Part shown: piece by piece, positions 1 through 6,373 of the stretch
Position numbering within the stretch: position 1 is the stretch's first letter
Layout of the letters: each line of letters begins with the position of its first letter
Assembly (NCBI RefSeq): GCF_004211145.1
Contig: NZ_SEBS01000027.1
Location: forward strand, 1 to 48,438
Source of the DNA: Flavobacterium sp.
Lineage (GTDB): Bacteria > Bacteroidota > Bacteroidia > Flavobacteriales > Flavobacteriaceae
Length of the DNA stretch: 48,438 bases
Direction of reading: 5' to 3'
Position numbers and translations under genes: made by a program
Notes under the pieces: model-generated
Databases searched by the model: none
The model's input: the letters and a program-made list of their open reading frames with translations, nothing else
What the model was told of the DNA's origin: nothing

Positions 1-328
1 CACCAATGCTGTGCCCGATGAGAACAACCTTCTTTTCAGAAAAACCGTCGACGGCGAAATGAATTGCGGTCTCGAGGTCGTTCGCGCCCCAATCGACTGC
101 ATCGCAATCGGCGTCGGTCAATTTGTCGGGTTTCGATTCGGCGATTCCGCAATAATCGAACGTCACGACGCTGACACCATTTTGAGATAGCCAGGTCGCG
201 AAGTTCGAATAGAATTTTTGAGGCACTCCAGTTGCGGGTGCGATCACGACAATCGAATCGCCGACCGCCGCGAAATGACGCACGGCAATCGAATATCCGT
301 TTGGCGTTTGCAGCGCGAGGGTTTGCAT
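1..328 (-). CDS. Alpha/beta hydrolase (serine aminopeptidase S33-like), C-terminus missing
   Basis: Minus-strand reading from the ATG at 328 gives an N-terminal piece of about 109 residues that runs off the left edge. It begins [19 protein letters not shown] and carries a hydrophobic strand (IVVIAPATG), a strand-turn ending TFDYCGIAESKP and, at the window edge, the nucleophile elbow VLIGHSIGG, where the Ser is the expected catalytic nucleophile. This order is typical of alpha/beta hydrolases related to COG4757. The substrate cannot be told, and the catalytic Asp and His lie outside the window. The ATG overlaps the stop of the upstream aldehyde dehydrogenase gene as TGATG, so the two genes are probably translationally coupled and in one operon. 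Confidence 0.8.
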   Translation of the reverse strand, partial: MQTLALQTPNGYSIAVRHFAAVGDSIVVIAPATGVPQKFYSNFATWLSQNGVSVVTFDYCGIAESKPDKLTDADCDAVDWGANDLETAIHFAVDGFSEKKVVLIGHSIG

Positions 329-1902
329 CACAAAATATAATCGGTGTTTACGAAATTCGATTGTTTGCTGTCGATGATCGCCGTCAGGATGTCGTTGTTG
401 TATTCGTTTTCCTTGGCCGCGACGAACGTCCTGATCGAGAACGAACGCAGACCGTCGTGGATGCTCAATGTTCCCGCCGCCGAATCTTTGCGTCCCGTGA
501 ACGGGAAAACATCGGGGCCGCGCTGGCACGAACTGTTCAGGTTCACGCGGCAGACGAGATTCGTAAGCGCGTCTATGAGCGGCGATAAGGTTTTCACGTC
601 GCTTCCGAAAAGGCTGACCTGCTGACCGTAATTCGATTCGGCCATATCGTCGAGCGGTTCGTCTATGTTCTTGAACGGCAAAATCGGGATCACAGGCCCG
701 AATTGTTCCTCGTGATAGATACGCATTTCCTTGTTTACAGGATAAACCACTGCCGGGAAAATGAAATTGTCGTAGTGCTTACCACCGTTGGCGTTGCGGA
801 TTTTGGCACCGTTGCGCGTCGCATCGTCGATCAGGCCCTGAATGTATTCAGGTTTGTCGGGTTCAGGCAACGGCGTGAGTTTGACGCCGTCTTCCCACGG
901 ATTCCCGAATTTGAGCGCGTCAACCTTCTCGCTGAAACGCTTGTTGAACTCATCGGCTATATCTTCGTGTACGTAAATGATTTTCAGCGCCGTGCAACGC
1001 TGTCCGTTGAACGAAAGCGTGCCTGTCAGACATTCTTCGATCGCCAAATCCAGATCGGCGTCGGGCAAGATGATCGCGGGATTCTTGGCCTCTAGGCTGA
1101 AAATCATGCGCAGTCGGTTTTTGTGCGGATGCTGATCCTGCAACGCTCTCGCCGAAGTGGAATTCCCGATAAGTGCCAACACGTCGACCTTTCCCGTCTG
1201 GACGATCGGGCCGGCCACTTCCCTACCGCGTCCGTAAATGATGTTGATCGCGCCCGGAGGAAAACTCTCGGCGAACGCAGGCAAGATCGGCGATAACGCC
1301 AAAACCCCGAATTTGGGCGGTTTCAAGATCACGGTATTTCCCATGATCAACGCGGGAATCAACAGCGAGAAGGTTTCGTTGATCGGATAATTGTATGGCC
1401 CGAGGCAAAGCACGACACCAAGCGGGCCGCGGCGGACCATCGCGTGAACGCCTTCAGACTTTTGGAAACGAGCGCCCTCGCGGTCCATCTTCTTGTATTC
1501 TTCGATCGTATTTTTTATGTAATCGACGGTACGATCGAATTCCTTTTGGGAATCTCCGAGCGTTTTCCCGATTTCCCACATGAGGAATTTCACGACTTCC
1601 TCGCGCGTGGTCTTCATTTTCGCGACGAATTTTTCCATGCACTTGATGCGGTCGGCGACTTTCATCGTGGGCCACAAACCCTGGCCTTTGTTGTAGGCAT
1701 CGGCGGCTGACTGGATGGCTTCGAGACCTTCGGCTTCGCCCATTGCAGGTGTCGAACCGATTAGCGTCGGCGCGTATTCGTCAGTTGTTGAGATTGGTGA
1801 ATAGACGTCGGCGAATTTGCCGGTCCAGGTTTTGAGCTCGCCGTTCACGAGCCAGGTTTCTTGTTTGAATGGGGTTATTTTGTGTTGTTCGGGTATTGTC
1901 AT
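328..1902 (-). CDS. gapN: NADP-dependent aldehyde dehydrogenase, probably non-phosphorylating glyceraldehyde-3-phosphate dehydrogenase
   Basis: The product is 524 residues from the ATG at 1902. The frame stays open to 2097, but the extra 65 residues are low in family character and translate repeat DNA, so the shorter start is preferred. It has the aldehyde dehydrogenase fold: the Asn of PYNYP (about 171), general-base Glu271 ([11 protein letters not shown]), catalytic Cys303 in GQRCTA and the EEQFGPV motif near 399. Length and overall pattern resemble the long GapN group, which oxidises glyceraldehyde-3-phosphate to 3-phosphoglycerate and makes NADPH in the cytoplasm. Usual ALDH signatures are altered here (LEAKNP in place of LELGGK), as in the GapN-like group. 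The substrate is inferred. Its stop overlaps the start of the hydrolase gene downstream. Confidence 0.85.
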   Translation of the reverse strand: MTIPEQHKITPFKQETWLVNGELKTWTGKFADVYSPISTTDEYAPTLIGSTPAMGEAEGLEAIQSAADAYNKGQGLWPTMKVADRIKCMEKFVAKMKTTREEVVKFLMWEIGKTLGDSQKEFDRTVDYIKNTIEEYKKMDREGARFQKSEGVHAMVRRGPLGVVLCLGPYNYPINETFSLLIPALIMGNTVILKPPKFGVLALSPILPAFAESFPPGAINIIYGRGREVAGPIVQTGKVDVLALIGNSTSARALQDQHPHKNRLRMIFSLEAKNPAIILPDADLDLAIEECLTGTLSFNGQRCTALKIIYVHEDIADEFNKRFSEKVDALKFGNPWEDGVKLTPLPEPDKPEYIQGLIDDATRNGAKIRNANGGKHYDNFIFPAVVYPVNKEMRIYHEEQFGPVIPILPFKNIDEPLDDMAESNYGQQVSLFGSDVKTLSPLIDALTNLVCRVNLNSSCQRGPDVFPFTGRKDSAAGTLSIHDGLRSFSIRTFVAAKENEYNNDILTAIIDSKQSNFVNTDYIL

Positions 1903-2025
1903 GTTTCGTTGTTTAGAGTTTAGCGTTCGACGTTTTAAAGGTTCCTTTAAAGTTAAAGAACATTCGTGTATTCCCGACGTGGAAAAATAGGTTTGTGGAA
2001 AAGTTAACTTCCAATTGGAAATGCA

Positions 2026-2170
2026 TCCGCGTGAGGGATGCGAGTGGAAATCCTTTTTGACAATCCTGCAAGGTTTACAAAACCTTGTAGGTATCAAAAA
2101 GATTGGAACGGGTCAGCCCGACAGCGGCCGGTAAAATGCGACCAGCTTTTTACCGGCCGGTGGCACGCCC
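2026..2170 (+). repeat. Structured intergenic repeat with GCGTGAGGGATG and GGCACGCCC ends
   Basis: The left end is CCGCGTGAGGGATG followed by GTGGAAATCC; the right end is GATTGGAACGGGTCAGCCCG followed by GGCACGCCC. Between them, ATCCTTTTTGA pairs with TCAAAAAGATT, and inside that CAAGGTTT pairs with AAACCTTG. A second internal hairpin pairs GGCCGGTAAAA with TTTTACCGGCC (2126-2158). The outer GCGTG and CACGC also pair, so the whole unit can fold as a multi-branched structure. From memory, similar conserved ends with variable interiors recur in Flavobacterium genomes. No protein is encoded. Its general plan resembles the elements at 16329-16472 and 48046-48188. Confidence 0.65.
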
Positions 2171-2179
2171 ACAAATTTA

Positions 2180-2242
2180 AACCATTAAGACCATTGCGTT
2201 CATCAAGACAAATTCTTAAAGAACTTAATGAACTTAATGGTT
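2180..2242. repeat. ATTAAG-family palindrome, copy 1
   Basis: The left arm starts AACCATTAAGACCATTG (2180-2208) and the right arm ends ACTTAATGAACTTAATGGTT (2215-2242). The arms are imperfect inverted copies and each is made of a roughly 9-nt unit containing ATTAAG. It lies downstream of the rhodanese stop on the minus strand. Related copies occur at 23511-23665 and 42053-42122, and a diverged one at 12237-12330. Confidence 0.75.
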
Positions 2243-2264
2243 CAAAATGTAATTCGCGTAAAAA

Positions 2265-2576
2265 TTACGGCAAAACGCTATCGCCGTTCCACTGCGAAAA
2301 TCCGCCTATCAAATTATACGTCGTATCAAAACCCAATTGGTTCATGATCGCGCAGGCCTGAGCCGAACGTCCGCCGGCTTTGCAATACACGTAATAATTC
2401 TTGGTCTTGTCGAGTTGGTCGACCTCGTAGATGAAACCCTGGCCTTTGTAAATGTCGATGTTGATTGCGCCCGGAATAATCCCGTCGTTCCATTCATCTT
2501 CAGTGCGCACGTCGAGGATTACGGCGTTGGCGTCGTTTTGGAGTTTGTCGCTCCAGTCCTGTTGGTTTAAATCCAT
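2265..2576 (-). CDS. Rhodanese-like domain protein
   Basis: This is a single-domain protein of 103 residues with no signal peptide, so probably cytoplasmic. It shows the rhodanese pattern VILDVRTEDEW at 19-29, GAINIDI at 37-42 and the active-site loop CKAGGRS starting at Cys65, followed by LIGGFSQW near the C-terminus. The Cys should carry a persulfide, so sulfur transfer or sulfide/thiol chemistry is likely; the natural acceptor is unknown. It is the third gene of a minus-strand set after two thioredoxin-fold proteins, 33 nt after the stop of the redoxin gene, which supports a thiol-redox role. Its promoter is probably the divergent one near 3836. Confidence 0.9.
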   Translation of the reverse strand: MDLNQQDWSDKLQNDANAVILDVRTEDEWNDGIIPGAINIDIYKGQGFIYEVDQLDKTKNYYVYCKAGGRSAQACAIMNQLGFDTTYNLIGGFSQWNGDSVLP

Positions 2577-2609
2577 TTTATTTTTAAGTAATGAGATATA
2601 CGTAGTGAG

Positions 2610-3215
2610 TTAGGCTTTGATCGAACAGCCGATTGCTTTGGTTTCAGTTACTTTAACCGGTTGTCCTCGCAGCAAGGCGTCGAGTGCATTTTCAGCGTAT
2701 TTCTCTTTTACGGCCGACGGTTCTTCGTGGTTGTCATCGATCGCGCCGATGTATTTCACTTCATTTCCCTTCGCGGTTTTCTGTAAAATGTACACGTGAG
2801 GTGTTTTTGTCGCTCCGTATTGCGGATAGATTTTCTGGCCTTCGTCAAACAAATACGGGAACGTGAATCCTTTTTCCTTGGCGCGCGCCTGCATCAATGC
2901 GAAACTGTCCTCTTTTTGCTTTTCAGGATTGTTCGGATTGATCGCAATGACGGGATATCCAAGCTTTGCGTACTTTTTATCGAGCGCGATGATGCGATCT
3001 TCGTAAGCCTTCGCGAACGGGCAATGGTTACACGTGAACACGACGATGAATCCTTTGGCCGACTTGTAATCAGACAGGGAAACCATTTTACCGTCGACAT
3101 TCTTCAATTTGAAATCGGTGGCGACGTCGCCCACTTTATATCCCGAGCCCGGAGTCGTGAATGCCGATATGAACGCGATGATCGCCACGGCTGCTAAAAT
3201 TCTCATTGTTTTCAT
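2610..3215 (-). CDS. Exported thioredoxin-fold protein (redoxin/AhpC-TSA-like)
   Basis: The product is 201 residues from the ATG at 3215, chosen because it lies 4 nt after the stop of the upstream gene and gives a proper signal peptide (MKTMRILAAVAIIAFISAFT). The mature part shows the redoxin pattern: VGDVATDFKLKNVDGK, a strand IVVFTCNHCPF with Cys62 and Cys65 as a CNHC redox pair, then IAINPNN, and the cis-Pro region KTPHVYIL. A further Cys is near the end (IGCSIKA). It is probably a periplasmic thiol oxidoreductase or peroxiredoxin-like protein; the partner is unknown. It is in an operon with the TlpA-like gene above and the rhodanese gene below. Confidence 0.87.
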   Translation of the reverse strand: MKTMRILAAVAIIAFISAFTTPGSGYKVGDVATDFKLKNVDGKMVSLSDYKSAKGFIVVFTCNHCPFAKAYEDRIIALDKKYAKLGYPVIAINPNNPEKQKEDSFALMQARAKEKGFTFPYLFDEGQKIYPQYGATKTPHVYILQKTAKGNEVKYIGAIDDNHEEPSAVKEKYAENALDALLRGQPVKVTETKAIGCSIKA

Positions 3216-3219
3216 TTGG

Positions 3220-3756
3220 TTATTGTATAAAAGGTTTGACTTCAGTTTCGAGTTGTTCATATGTGAACGATTGCTCATAAAATTTGCGCTGGTTTCCTTT
3301 ATAGATCACGGTCGCGGGGATCGCGCCGGTCCAATCGGGGTTTACTTTTGAAATCCAGGAATTCATGTCGGGATCGCTCAGGAACACGACTTTCGATTTC
3401 AGGTTTCTGCGTTTTATGAACGGAATCAGGCTTTTTTCGACCTGCTTTTTAAAATCGAGGCTGACCAACAGCACACTTACTTTTTTGTCTTTGTATTGGG
3501 CGTTGAGTTTTTCGAAATTCGGAAGTTCGGCAATGCAAGGTGCGCACCAGGTCGCCCAGAAATTGACCACGTACGTTGAGTCGTTGTTCTTCTCAAGTAG
3601 CGCTTTGAACGTTTCGTAGTTGTAGGATTTTACTGTGATTTCGTCTTTTGTGAACGTTTCCAGGGGTTTTGGCTCGGCTTGGGAATATCCGCTCAAACTT
3701 GCCGCAAATATCGCAAGAACGACAAATAACCTCTTCAATTTTACTACATTTTTCAT
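3220..3756 (-). CDS. TlpA-like thioredoxin family protein
   Basis: The product is 178 residues from the ATG at 3756, which places a signal peptide (KLKRLFVVLAIFAASLSGYS) at the N-terminus. An ATG at 3795 would add 13 residues in front and cannot be excluded. The thioredoxin core shows VVNFWATWCAPC with Cys71 and Cys74 as the redox pair, LLVSLDF, and IPATVIYKG with the cis-Pro. TlpA/ResA-type proteins reduce disulfides or heme-ligating Cys in the periplasm; the target here is not shown. It is the first gene of the minus-strand redox set and divergent from marR, so it is probably controlled from the shared operator region 3819-3878. Confidence 0.9.
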   Translation of the reverse strand: MKNVVKLKRLFVVLAIFAASLSGYSQAEPKPLETFTKDEITVKSYNYETFKALLEKNNDSTYVVNFWATWCAPCIAELPNFEKLNAQYKDKKVSVLLVSLDFKKQVEKSLIPFIKRRNLKSKVVFLSDPDMNSWISKVNPDWTGAIPATVIYKGNQRKFYEQSFTYEQLETEVKPFIQ

Positions 3757-3818
3757 CCCGTTAAAAGTAACCATTTCAAAAACGCTCTTTTCCATTTAAC
3801 AAAAAAATAACAACAACA

Positions 3819-3878
3819 TTTGTACATACAAATATAAATATCGCCTACATTTGTGCCTACAAATTTTGTATTTACAAA
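3819..3878. promoter_or_regulatory. Divergent promoter region with three TTTGTA-NN-TACAAA palindromes
   Basis: Three 14-bp dyads of one pattern lie between the divergent redox and marR genes: 3819-3832 (perfect), 3850-3863 (one half-site mismatch) and 3865-3878 (perfect), the last ending just before the marR ATG at 3880. A TACATTTG box at 3846-3853 on the plus strand and a TATATTTG box at 3836-3829 on the minus strand match the Bacteroidota -7 consensus TAnnTTTG. Each has a TTTG about 23 nt upstream, a little longer than usual. The dyads overlap both boxes, so they are strong candidates for the binding sites of the adjacent MarR protein acting on both transcripts. Confidence 0.75.
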
Positions 3879-3879
3879 T

Positions 3880-4332
3880 ATGAAAATCGAAGATATCATA
3901 AAAAGCAGTATTCCGCTGTCGGCATCGAAACGAGTCGTGCTGAATTTGGGATACACGCAAAAAGTGCTGTCGGATCAAATTCTCGGGATTTTGAAACCAT
4001 TCGATATTTCAATCGAGCAATTCAATGTTCTGAGAATCCTGCGCGGGCAAAAAGGAAAGCCCGCCAACATGAACCTAATCCAGGGACGCATGATCGCCAA
4101 GACAAGCAATACGACGCGATTGGTCGACAAATTGCTCGCGAAGGATTTCGTAACGCGCAAAGTTTGCCCGAACAACCGCAGGAAAATGGAAGTCGGGATT
4201 ACGCAAAAAGGTCTTGATCTACTCGTGGAACTCGATCCTTTAATTGAAAAGCACGAGGAATCTCTTACTTCTAATCTCACGCCCGATGAACTCCTGCAAC
4301 TCAATTCGTTGCTCGACAAATTGCGCCAATGA
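3880..4332 (+). CDS. MarR family transcriptional regulator
   Basis: The product is 150 residues from the ATG at 3880; a GTG at 3853 in the same frame lies inside the promoter and was not used. It shows the MarR pattern: an N-terminal helix, a winged helix-turn-helix with MNLIQGRMIAKTSNTTRLV (recognition helix SNTTRLVDKLLA), the wing NNRRKMEVGITQKG, and a C-terminal dimerisation helix (TPDELLQLNSLLDKLR). Such proteins repress nearby genes and release DNA on binding phenolics or on thiol oxidation. The upstream dyads suggest it controls itself, the following nitroreductase and YceI genes, and the divergent thioredoxin set. The ligand is unknown. Confidence 0.92.
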   Translation: MKIEDIIKSSIPLSASKRVVLNLGYTQKVLSDQILGILKPFDISIEQFNVLRILRGQKGKPANMNLIQGRMIAKTSNTTRLVDKLLAKDFVTRKVCPNNRRKMEVGITQKGLDLLVELDPLIEKHEESLTSNLTPDELLQLNSLLDKLRQ

Positions 4333-4353
4333 TAACATCATTTTAACACTGTT

Positions 4354-4989
4354 ATGAATACCTTTATATCCAATTTGAACTGGCGTTATGCCACAAAAAA
4401 ATACGACGCGTCGCGCAAAATTTCAGCCGACGAACTTGACATTTTGAAACAGGCGATCCGCTTCAGCCCGTCGTCTATGGGGTTGCAGCCGTACAAGGTT
4501 CTGATAATCGAGGACAGGCAAATTCGCGAACAACTCGCCGAAGCATCGTTCACGAACAAGGATTCGATCCTCAACGCTTCTCATTTATTCGTATTCGCGA
4601 ACATCGTGGATTTCGGAAAAACCGACGTGGATGATTTCATCGGAAACCTGGGTCAAGTACGCGGCATTCCGGTTGAAAACCTCGAGGAAATGCGCACGAA
4701 GGTAAATTCGTACGTCGGGTCGAGAGACGCTTCGATCAACAATATCTGGACGTCGAAACAAACGTATATCGCTTTGGCAAACTTATTGAATGCGGCCGCA
4801 TCGCTTGAAATAGACGCGACGCCAATGGAAGGTTTTCAAGCCGACAAATACAACGAAATCCTTGGCTTGATTGAAAAAGGCCTCAGCGCATCGGTGATTG
4901 CGACCGTCGGATACAGGCTAGAGGACGACAGTTTCCAACACCTCAAAAAAGTTAGGAAACCTGAAAACGAATTGTTCATCACATTATAA
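4354..4989 (+). CDS. NAD(P)H-dependent oxidoreductase, nitroreductase family
   Basis: The product is 211 residues. The sequence fits the NfsB-like nitroreductases: NWRYATKKYDASRKI near the start, FSPSSMGLQPYKVLII (FMN contact loop, about 38-53), SKQTYIALANLLNAAASLEIDATPMEGF and a C-terminal VATVGYRLEDD. Such homodimeric FMN enzymes reduce nitro compounds and quinones with NAD(P)H in the cytoplasm. It starts 21 nt after marR and is 32 nt before the YceI gene, so it is probably a target of MarR in response to electrophiles. The physiological substrate is unknown. Confidence 0.92.
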   Translation: MNTFISNLNWRYATKKYDASRKISADELDILKQAIRFSPSSMGLQPYKVLIIEDRQIREQLAEASFTNKDSILNASHLFVFANIVDFGKTDVDDFIGNLGQVRGIPVENLEEMRTKVNSYVGSRDASINNIWTSKQTYIALANLLNAAASLEIDATPMEGFQADKYNEILGLIEKGLSASVIATVGYRLEDDSFQHLKKVRKPENELFITL

Positions 4990-5021
4990 TCAATAACTTA
5001 ATCTTTAATTATTTACATCAA

Positions 5022-5588
5022 ATGAAAAATTTCAAAACAATCGCAATCGCTTTATTTTTGGCTGTAGGAACTGTGGTTTCGGCCCAAAGCAAGAAAATCG
5101 ACGTTTCTAAAAGCGCGATCAAATGGGTCGGTAAAAAAGTAACCGGTCAACACGAAGGAACCGTGAGTTTCAAAGACGGTGCAATCGTGACTAAAGGCGG
5201 AAAACTGTCGGGCGGAAGCTTTACTGTCGACATGACGTCGATCGCAGTTACCGATCTTGAAGCCGGAAAAGGAAAAGAAAAATTGGAAGGTCACTTGAAG
5301 AATGACGATTTCTTCGCTACCGACAAATTCACCACTGCGAAACTTGATTTCAAAACGATCACCGCAAAGCCGAACAACGTATACACGGTTACTGCCGATT
5401 TGACTATCAAAGGAAAAACGGCTCCCGTAACTTTCGACTTGACGTTGGGTAAGAATACCGCTTCGACTACATTCAAGATCGACCGCGCCAAATATGACGT
5501 GAAGTATGCTTCAAAAAGCTTCTTCGACAGCCTTGGCGACAACGTGATCTATGATGAATTCGACGTTACCGTTAACCTCGTGTTCTAA
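5022..5588 (+). CDS. YceI family periplasmic lipid-binding protein
   Basis: The product is 188 residues with a signal peptide ending at VSAQ (about residue 22). The mature protein follows the YceI lipocalin-like pattern: SAIKWVGKKVTGQHEGTV, GGSFTVDMTSI, HLKNDDFFATDKFTTAKLDF, TADLTIKGKTAPVTFDL and DRAKYDVKY near the end. The family binds long isoprenoid-type lipids in an eight-stranded barrel; the exact role is unsettled. It is the last gene of the marR-led set and is followed by a strong terminator at 5609-5640. Confidence 0.92.
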   Translation: MKNFKTIAIALFLAVGTVVSAQSKKIDVSKSAIKWVGKKVTGQHEGTVSFKDGAIVTKGGKLSGGSFTVDMTSIAVTDLEAGKGKEKLEGHLKNDDFFATDKFTTAKLDFKTITAKPNNVYTVTADLTIKGKTAPVTFDLTLGKNTASTTFKIDRAKYDVKYASKSFFDSLGDNVIYDEFDVTVNLVF

Positions 5589-5608
5589 TTTTAGTTATTA
5601 TATATTGG

Positions 5609-5640
5609 AAACCCCGGAGTTCGCTTCGGGGTTTTTCTTT
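5609..5640 (+). terminator. Rho-independent terminator after YceI gene
   Basis: AAACCCCG at 5609-5616 pairs perfectly with CGGGGTTT at 5627-5634 over a 10-nt loop and is followed by a T-rich tract. It ends the marR-nitroreductase-yceI transcript. Confidence 0.88.
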
Positions 5641-5642
5641 TT

Positions 5643-5709
5643 AGTGCCTGAGTACCTGAGTGCCTGAGTGCCTGAGTGCCTGAGAGCCTGAGAGCCTGAG
5701 AGCCTGAGA
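5643..5709 (+). repeat. Tandem TGCCTGAG repeat
   Basis: About eight consecutive 8-nt units of the form (T/A)(G/A)CCTGAG follow the terminator. The first 21 nt match the shorter array at 21831-21863 almost exactly, so this is a dispersed sequence and not only local slippage. It lies outside any plausible gene. Confidence 0.85.
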
Positions 5710-5740
5710 TTCGTAATACACAACGATATTTTACAAAGAC

Positions 5741-6182
5741 GCGACGAAAAAAATTCGTGCATTCGTGGCAAGAAAAAAACTAACCTCAAATTAAAGTAAG
5801 AAACTTCAATAACCAATTTAAAAACAACTTCGCGCCTTCGTGCCTTCGTGGCAAAAAATAAATCCAACCTAAGTGAACGTAAGAAATTCAATCGCCAAAA
5901 TAAAAACAACTTCGCGCCTTCGTGCCTTCGTGGCAAAAAACAAATCCAACCTTAAGTGAACGTAAGAAACTTCAATCGCCAAAAGAAAAAACAACTTCGC
6001 GCCTTCGTGCCTTCGTGGCAAAAATAATCCTACCTTAAGTAAAAGTAAGAAACTTCAATAACCAAAATAAAAACAACTTCGCGCCTTCGTGCCTTCGTGG
6101 CAAAAAATAAATCCAACCTTAAGTGATAGTGTGCAACTTCGATCGCCAAAATAAAAACAACTTCATGCCTTCGTGGCAAAAT
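5741..6182 (+). repeat. Tandem array of ~83-nt units
   Basis: Five clear units start near 5823, 5906, 5990, 6072 and 6156 (spacing 82-84 nt), after one diverged unit from about 5741. Each has a conserved core with the doubled 8-mer GCCTTCGT (CGCGCCTTCGTGCCTTCGTG, then GGCAAAA) followed by a more variable part with AAGTGAACGTAAGAAACTTC. Together with the flanking repeat it fills most of the 658 nt between yceI and the trp leader. The intervals are themselves similar to each other, so this is not a CRISPR. No coding capacity is seen. Confidence 0.85.
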
Positions 6183-6232
6183 CCAAAATCAAAAATATTT
6201 CCCAACATCAACCCAAACTTAAAACCAATTCC

Positions 6233-6240
6233 TATATTTG
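6233..6240 (+). promoter_or_regulatory. Promoter -7 box of the trp operon
   Basis: TATATTTG matches the Bacteroidota -7 consensus TAnnTTTG exactly. A clear -33 element is not seen. Transcription would start close to 6245, so the leader peptide ATG at 6247 would lie at or within a few bases of the 5' end. Confidence 0.7.
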
Positions 6241-6246
6241 CGACAT

Positions 6247-6300
6247 ATGAAAGTCACAAACAACAACTGGTGGTGGAACTCTTTACGTCAAAATCCGTGA
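6247..6300 (+). CDS. trpL: trp operon leader peptide
   Basis: This is a 17-residue ORF, MKVTNNNWWWNSLRQNP, with three consecutive Trp codons at 6268-6276 and a stop at 6298-6300. It sits between the trp promoter box and a terminator 32 nt downstream, directly before trpE. This is the arrangement of a classical ribosome-mediated attenuator: ribosomes stalling on Trp codons when charged tRNA-Trp is scarce should prevent termination. A hairpin CTTTACG (6281-6287) with CGTGAAG (6296-6302, one G-U pair) begins 4 nt after the Trp codons and covers the stop codon, as expected for the 1:2 pause hairpin. Confidence 0.9.
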   Translation: MKVTNNNWWWNSLRQNP

Positions 6301-6360
6301 AGCGTCCGCTGTTAGTATAAAATATACGAAAGGCCCGTCAATCACGACGGGCCTTTTTTT
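6281..6360 (+). promoter_or_regulatory. trp attenuator (pause hairpin and terminator)
   Basis: The terminator stem is AAAGGCCCGTC (6329-6339) with GACGGGCCTTT (6346-6356), 11 perfect pairs with a 6-nt loop and a run of seven Ts, ending 13 nt before the trpE ATG. Upstream lies the pause hairpin 6281-6302. A strong antiterminator was not found by eye; only CGTGA (6296-6300) with TCACG (6342-6346) can pair region 2 with the terminator loop. Control by Trp is inferred from the leader peptide. Confidence 0.85.
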
Positions 6361-6373
6361 ATATCAAAAAATC

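Larger units (their letters stand above)
1903..2264. other. Gene-free stretch with two structured repeats
   Basis: No credible gene is seen in this 362-nt gap between gapN and the rhodanese gene. It contains a short dyad at 2022-2040, a structured repeat at 2026-2170 and an ATTAAG-type palindrome at 2180-2242, both listed separately. The promoter of gapN should lie near 1903-2020, but no clear TAnnTTTG box was recognised there on the minus strand. Confidence 0.6.

Noticed and set aside
1903..2097. 65-residue N-terminal extension of the aldehyde dehydrogenase
   Set aside because: The extension translates the structured repeat and lacks family resemblance; the ATG at 1902 gives the usual GapN length.
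5741..6182. Possible CRISPR array
   Set aside because: The intervals between the conserved cores are similar to each other, not unique spacers; units are ~83 nt with degenerate cores; no cas genes are in the window.
6123..6320. 65-residue ORF over the trp leader
   Set aside because: It begins in the 83-nt array and crosses the promoter; the leader peptide frame explains the region better.
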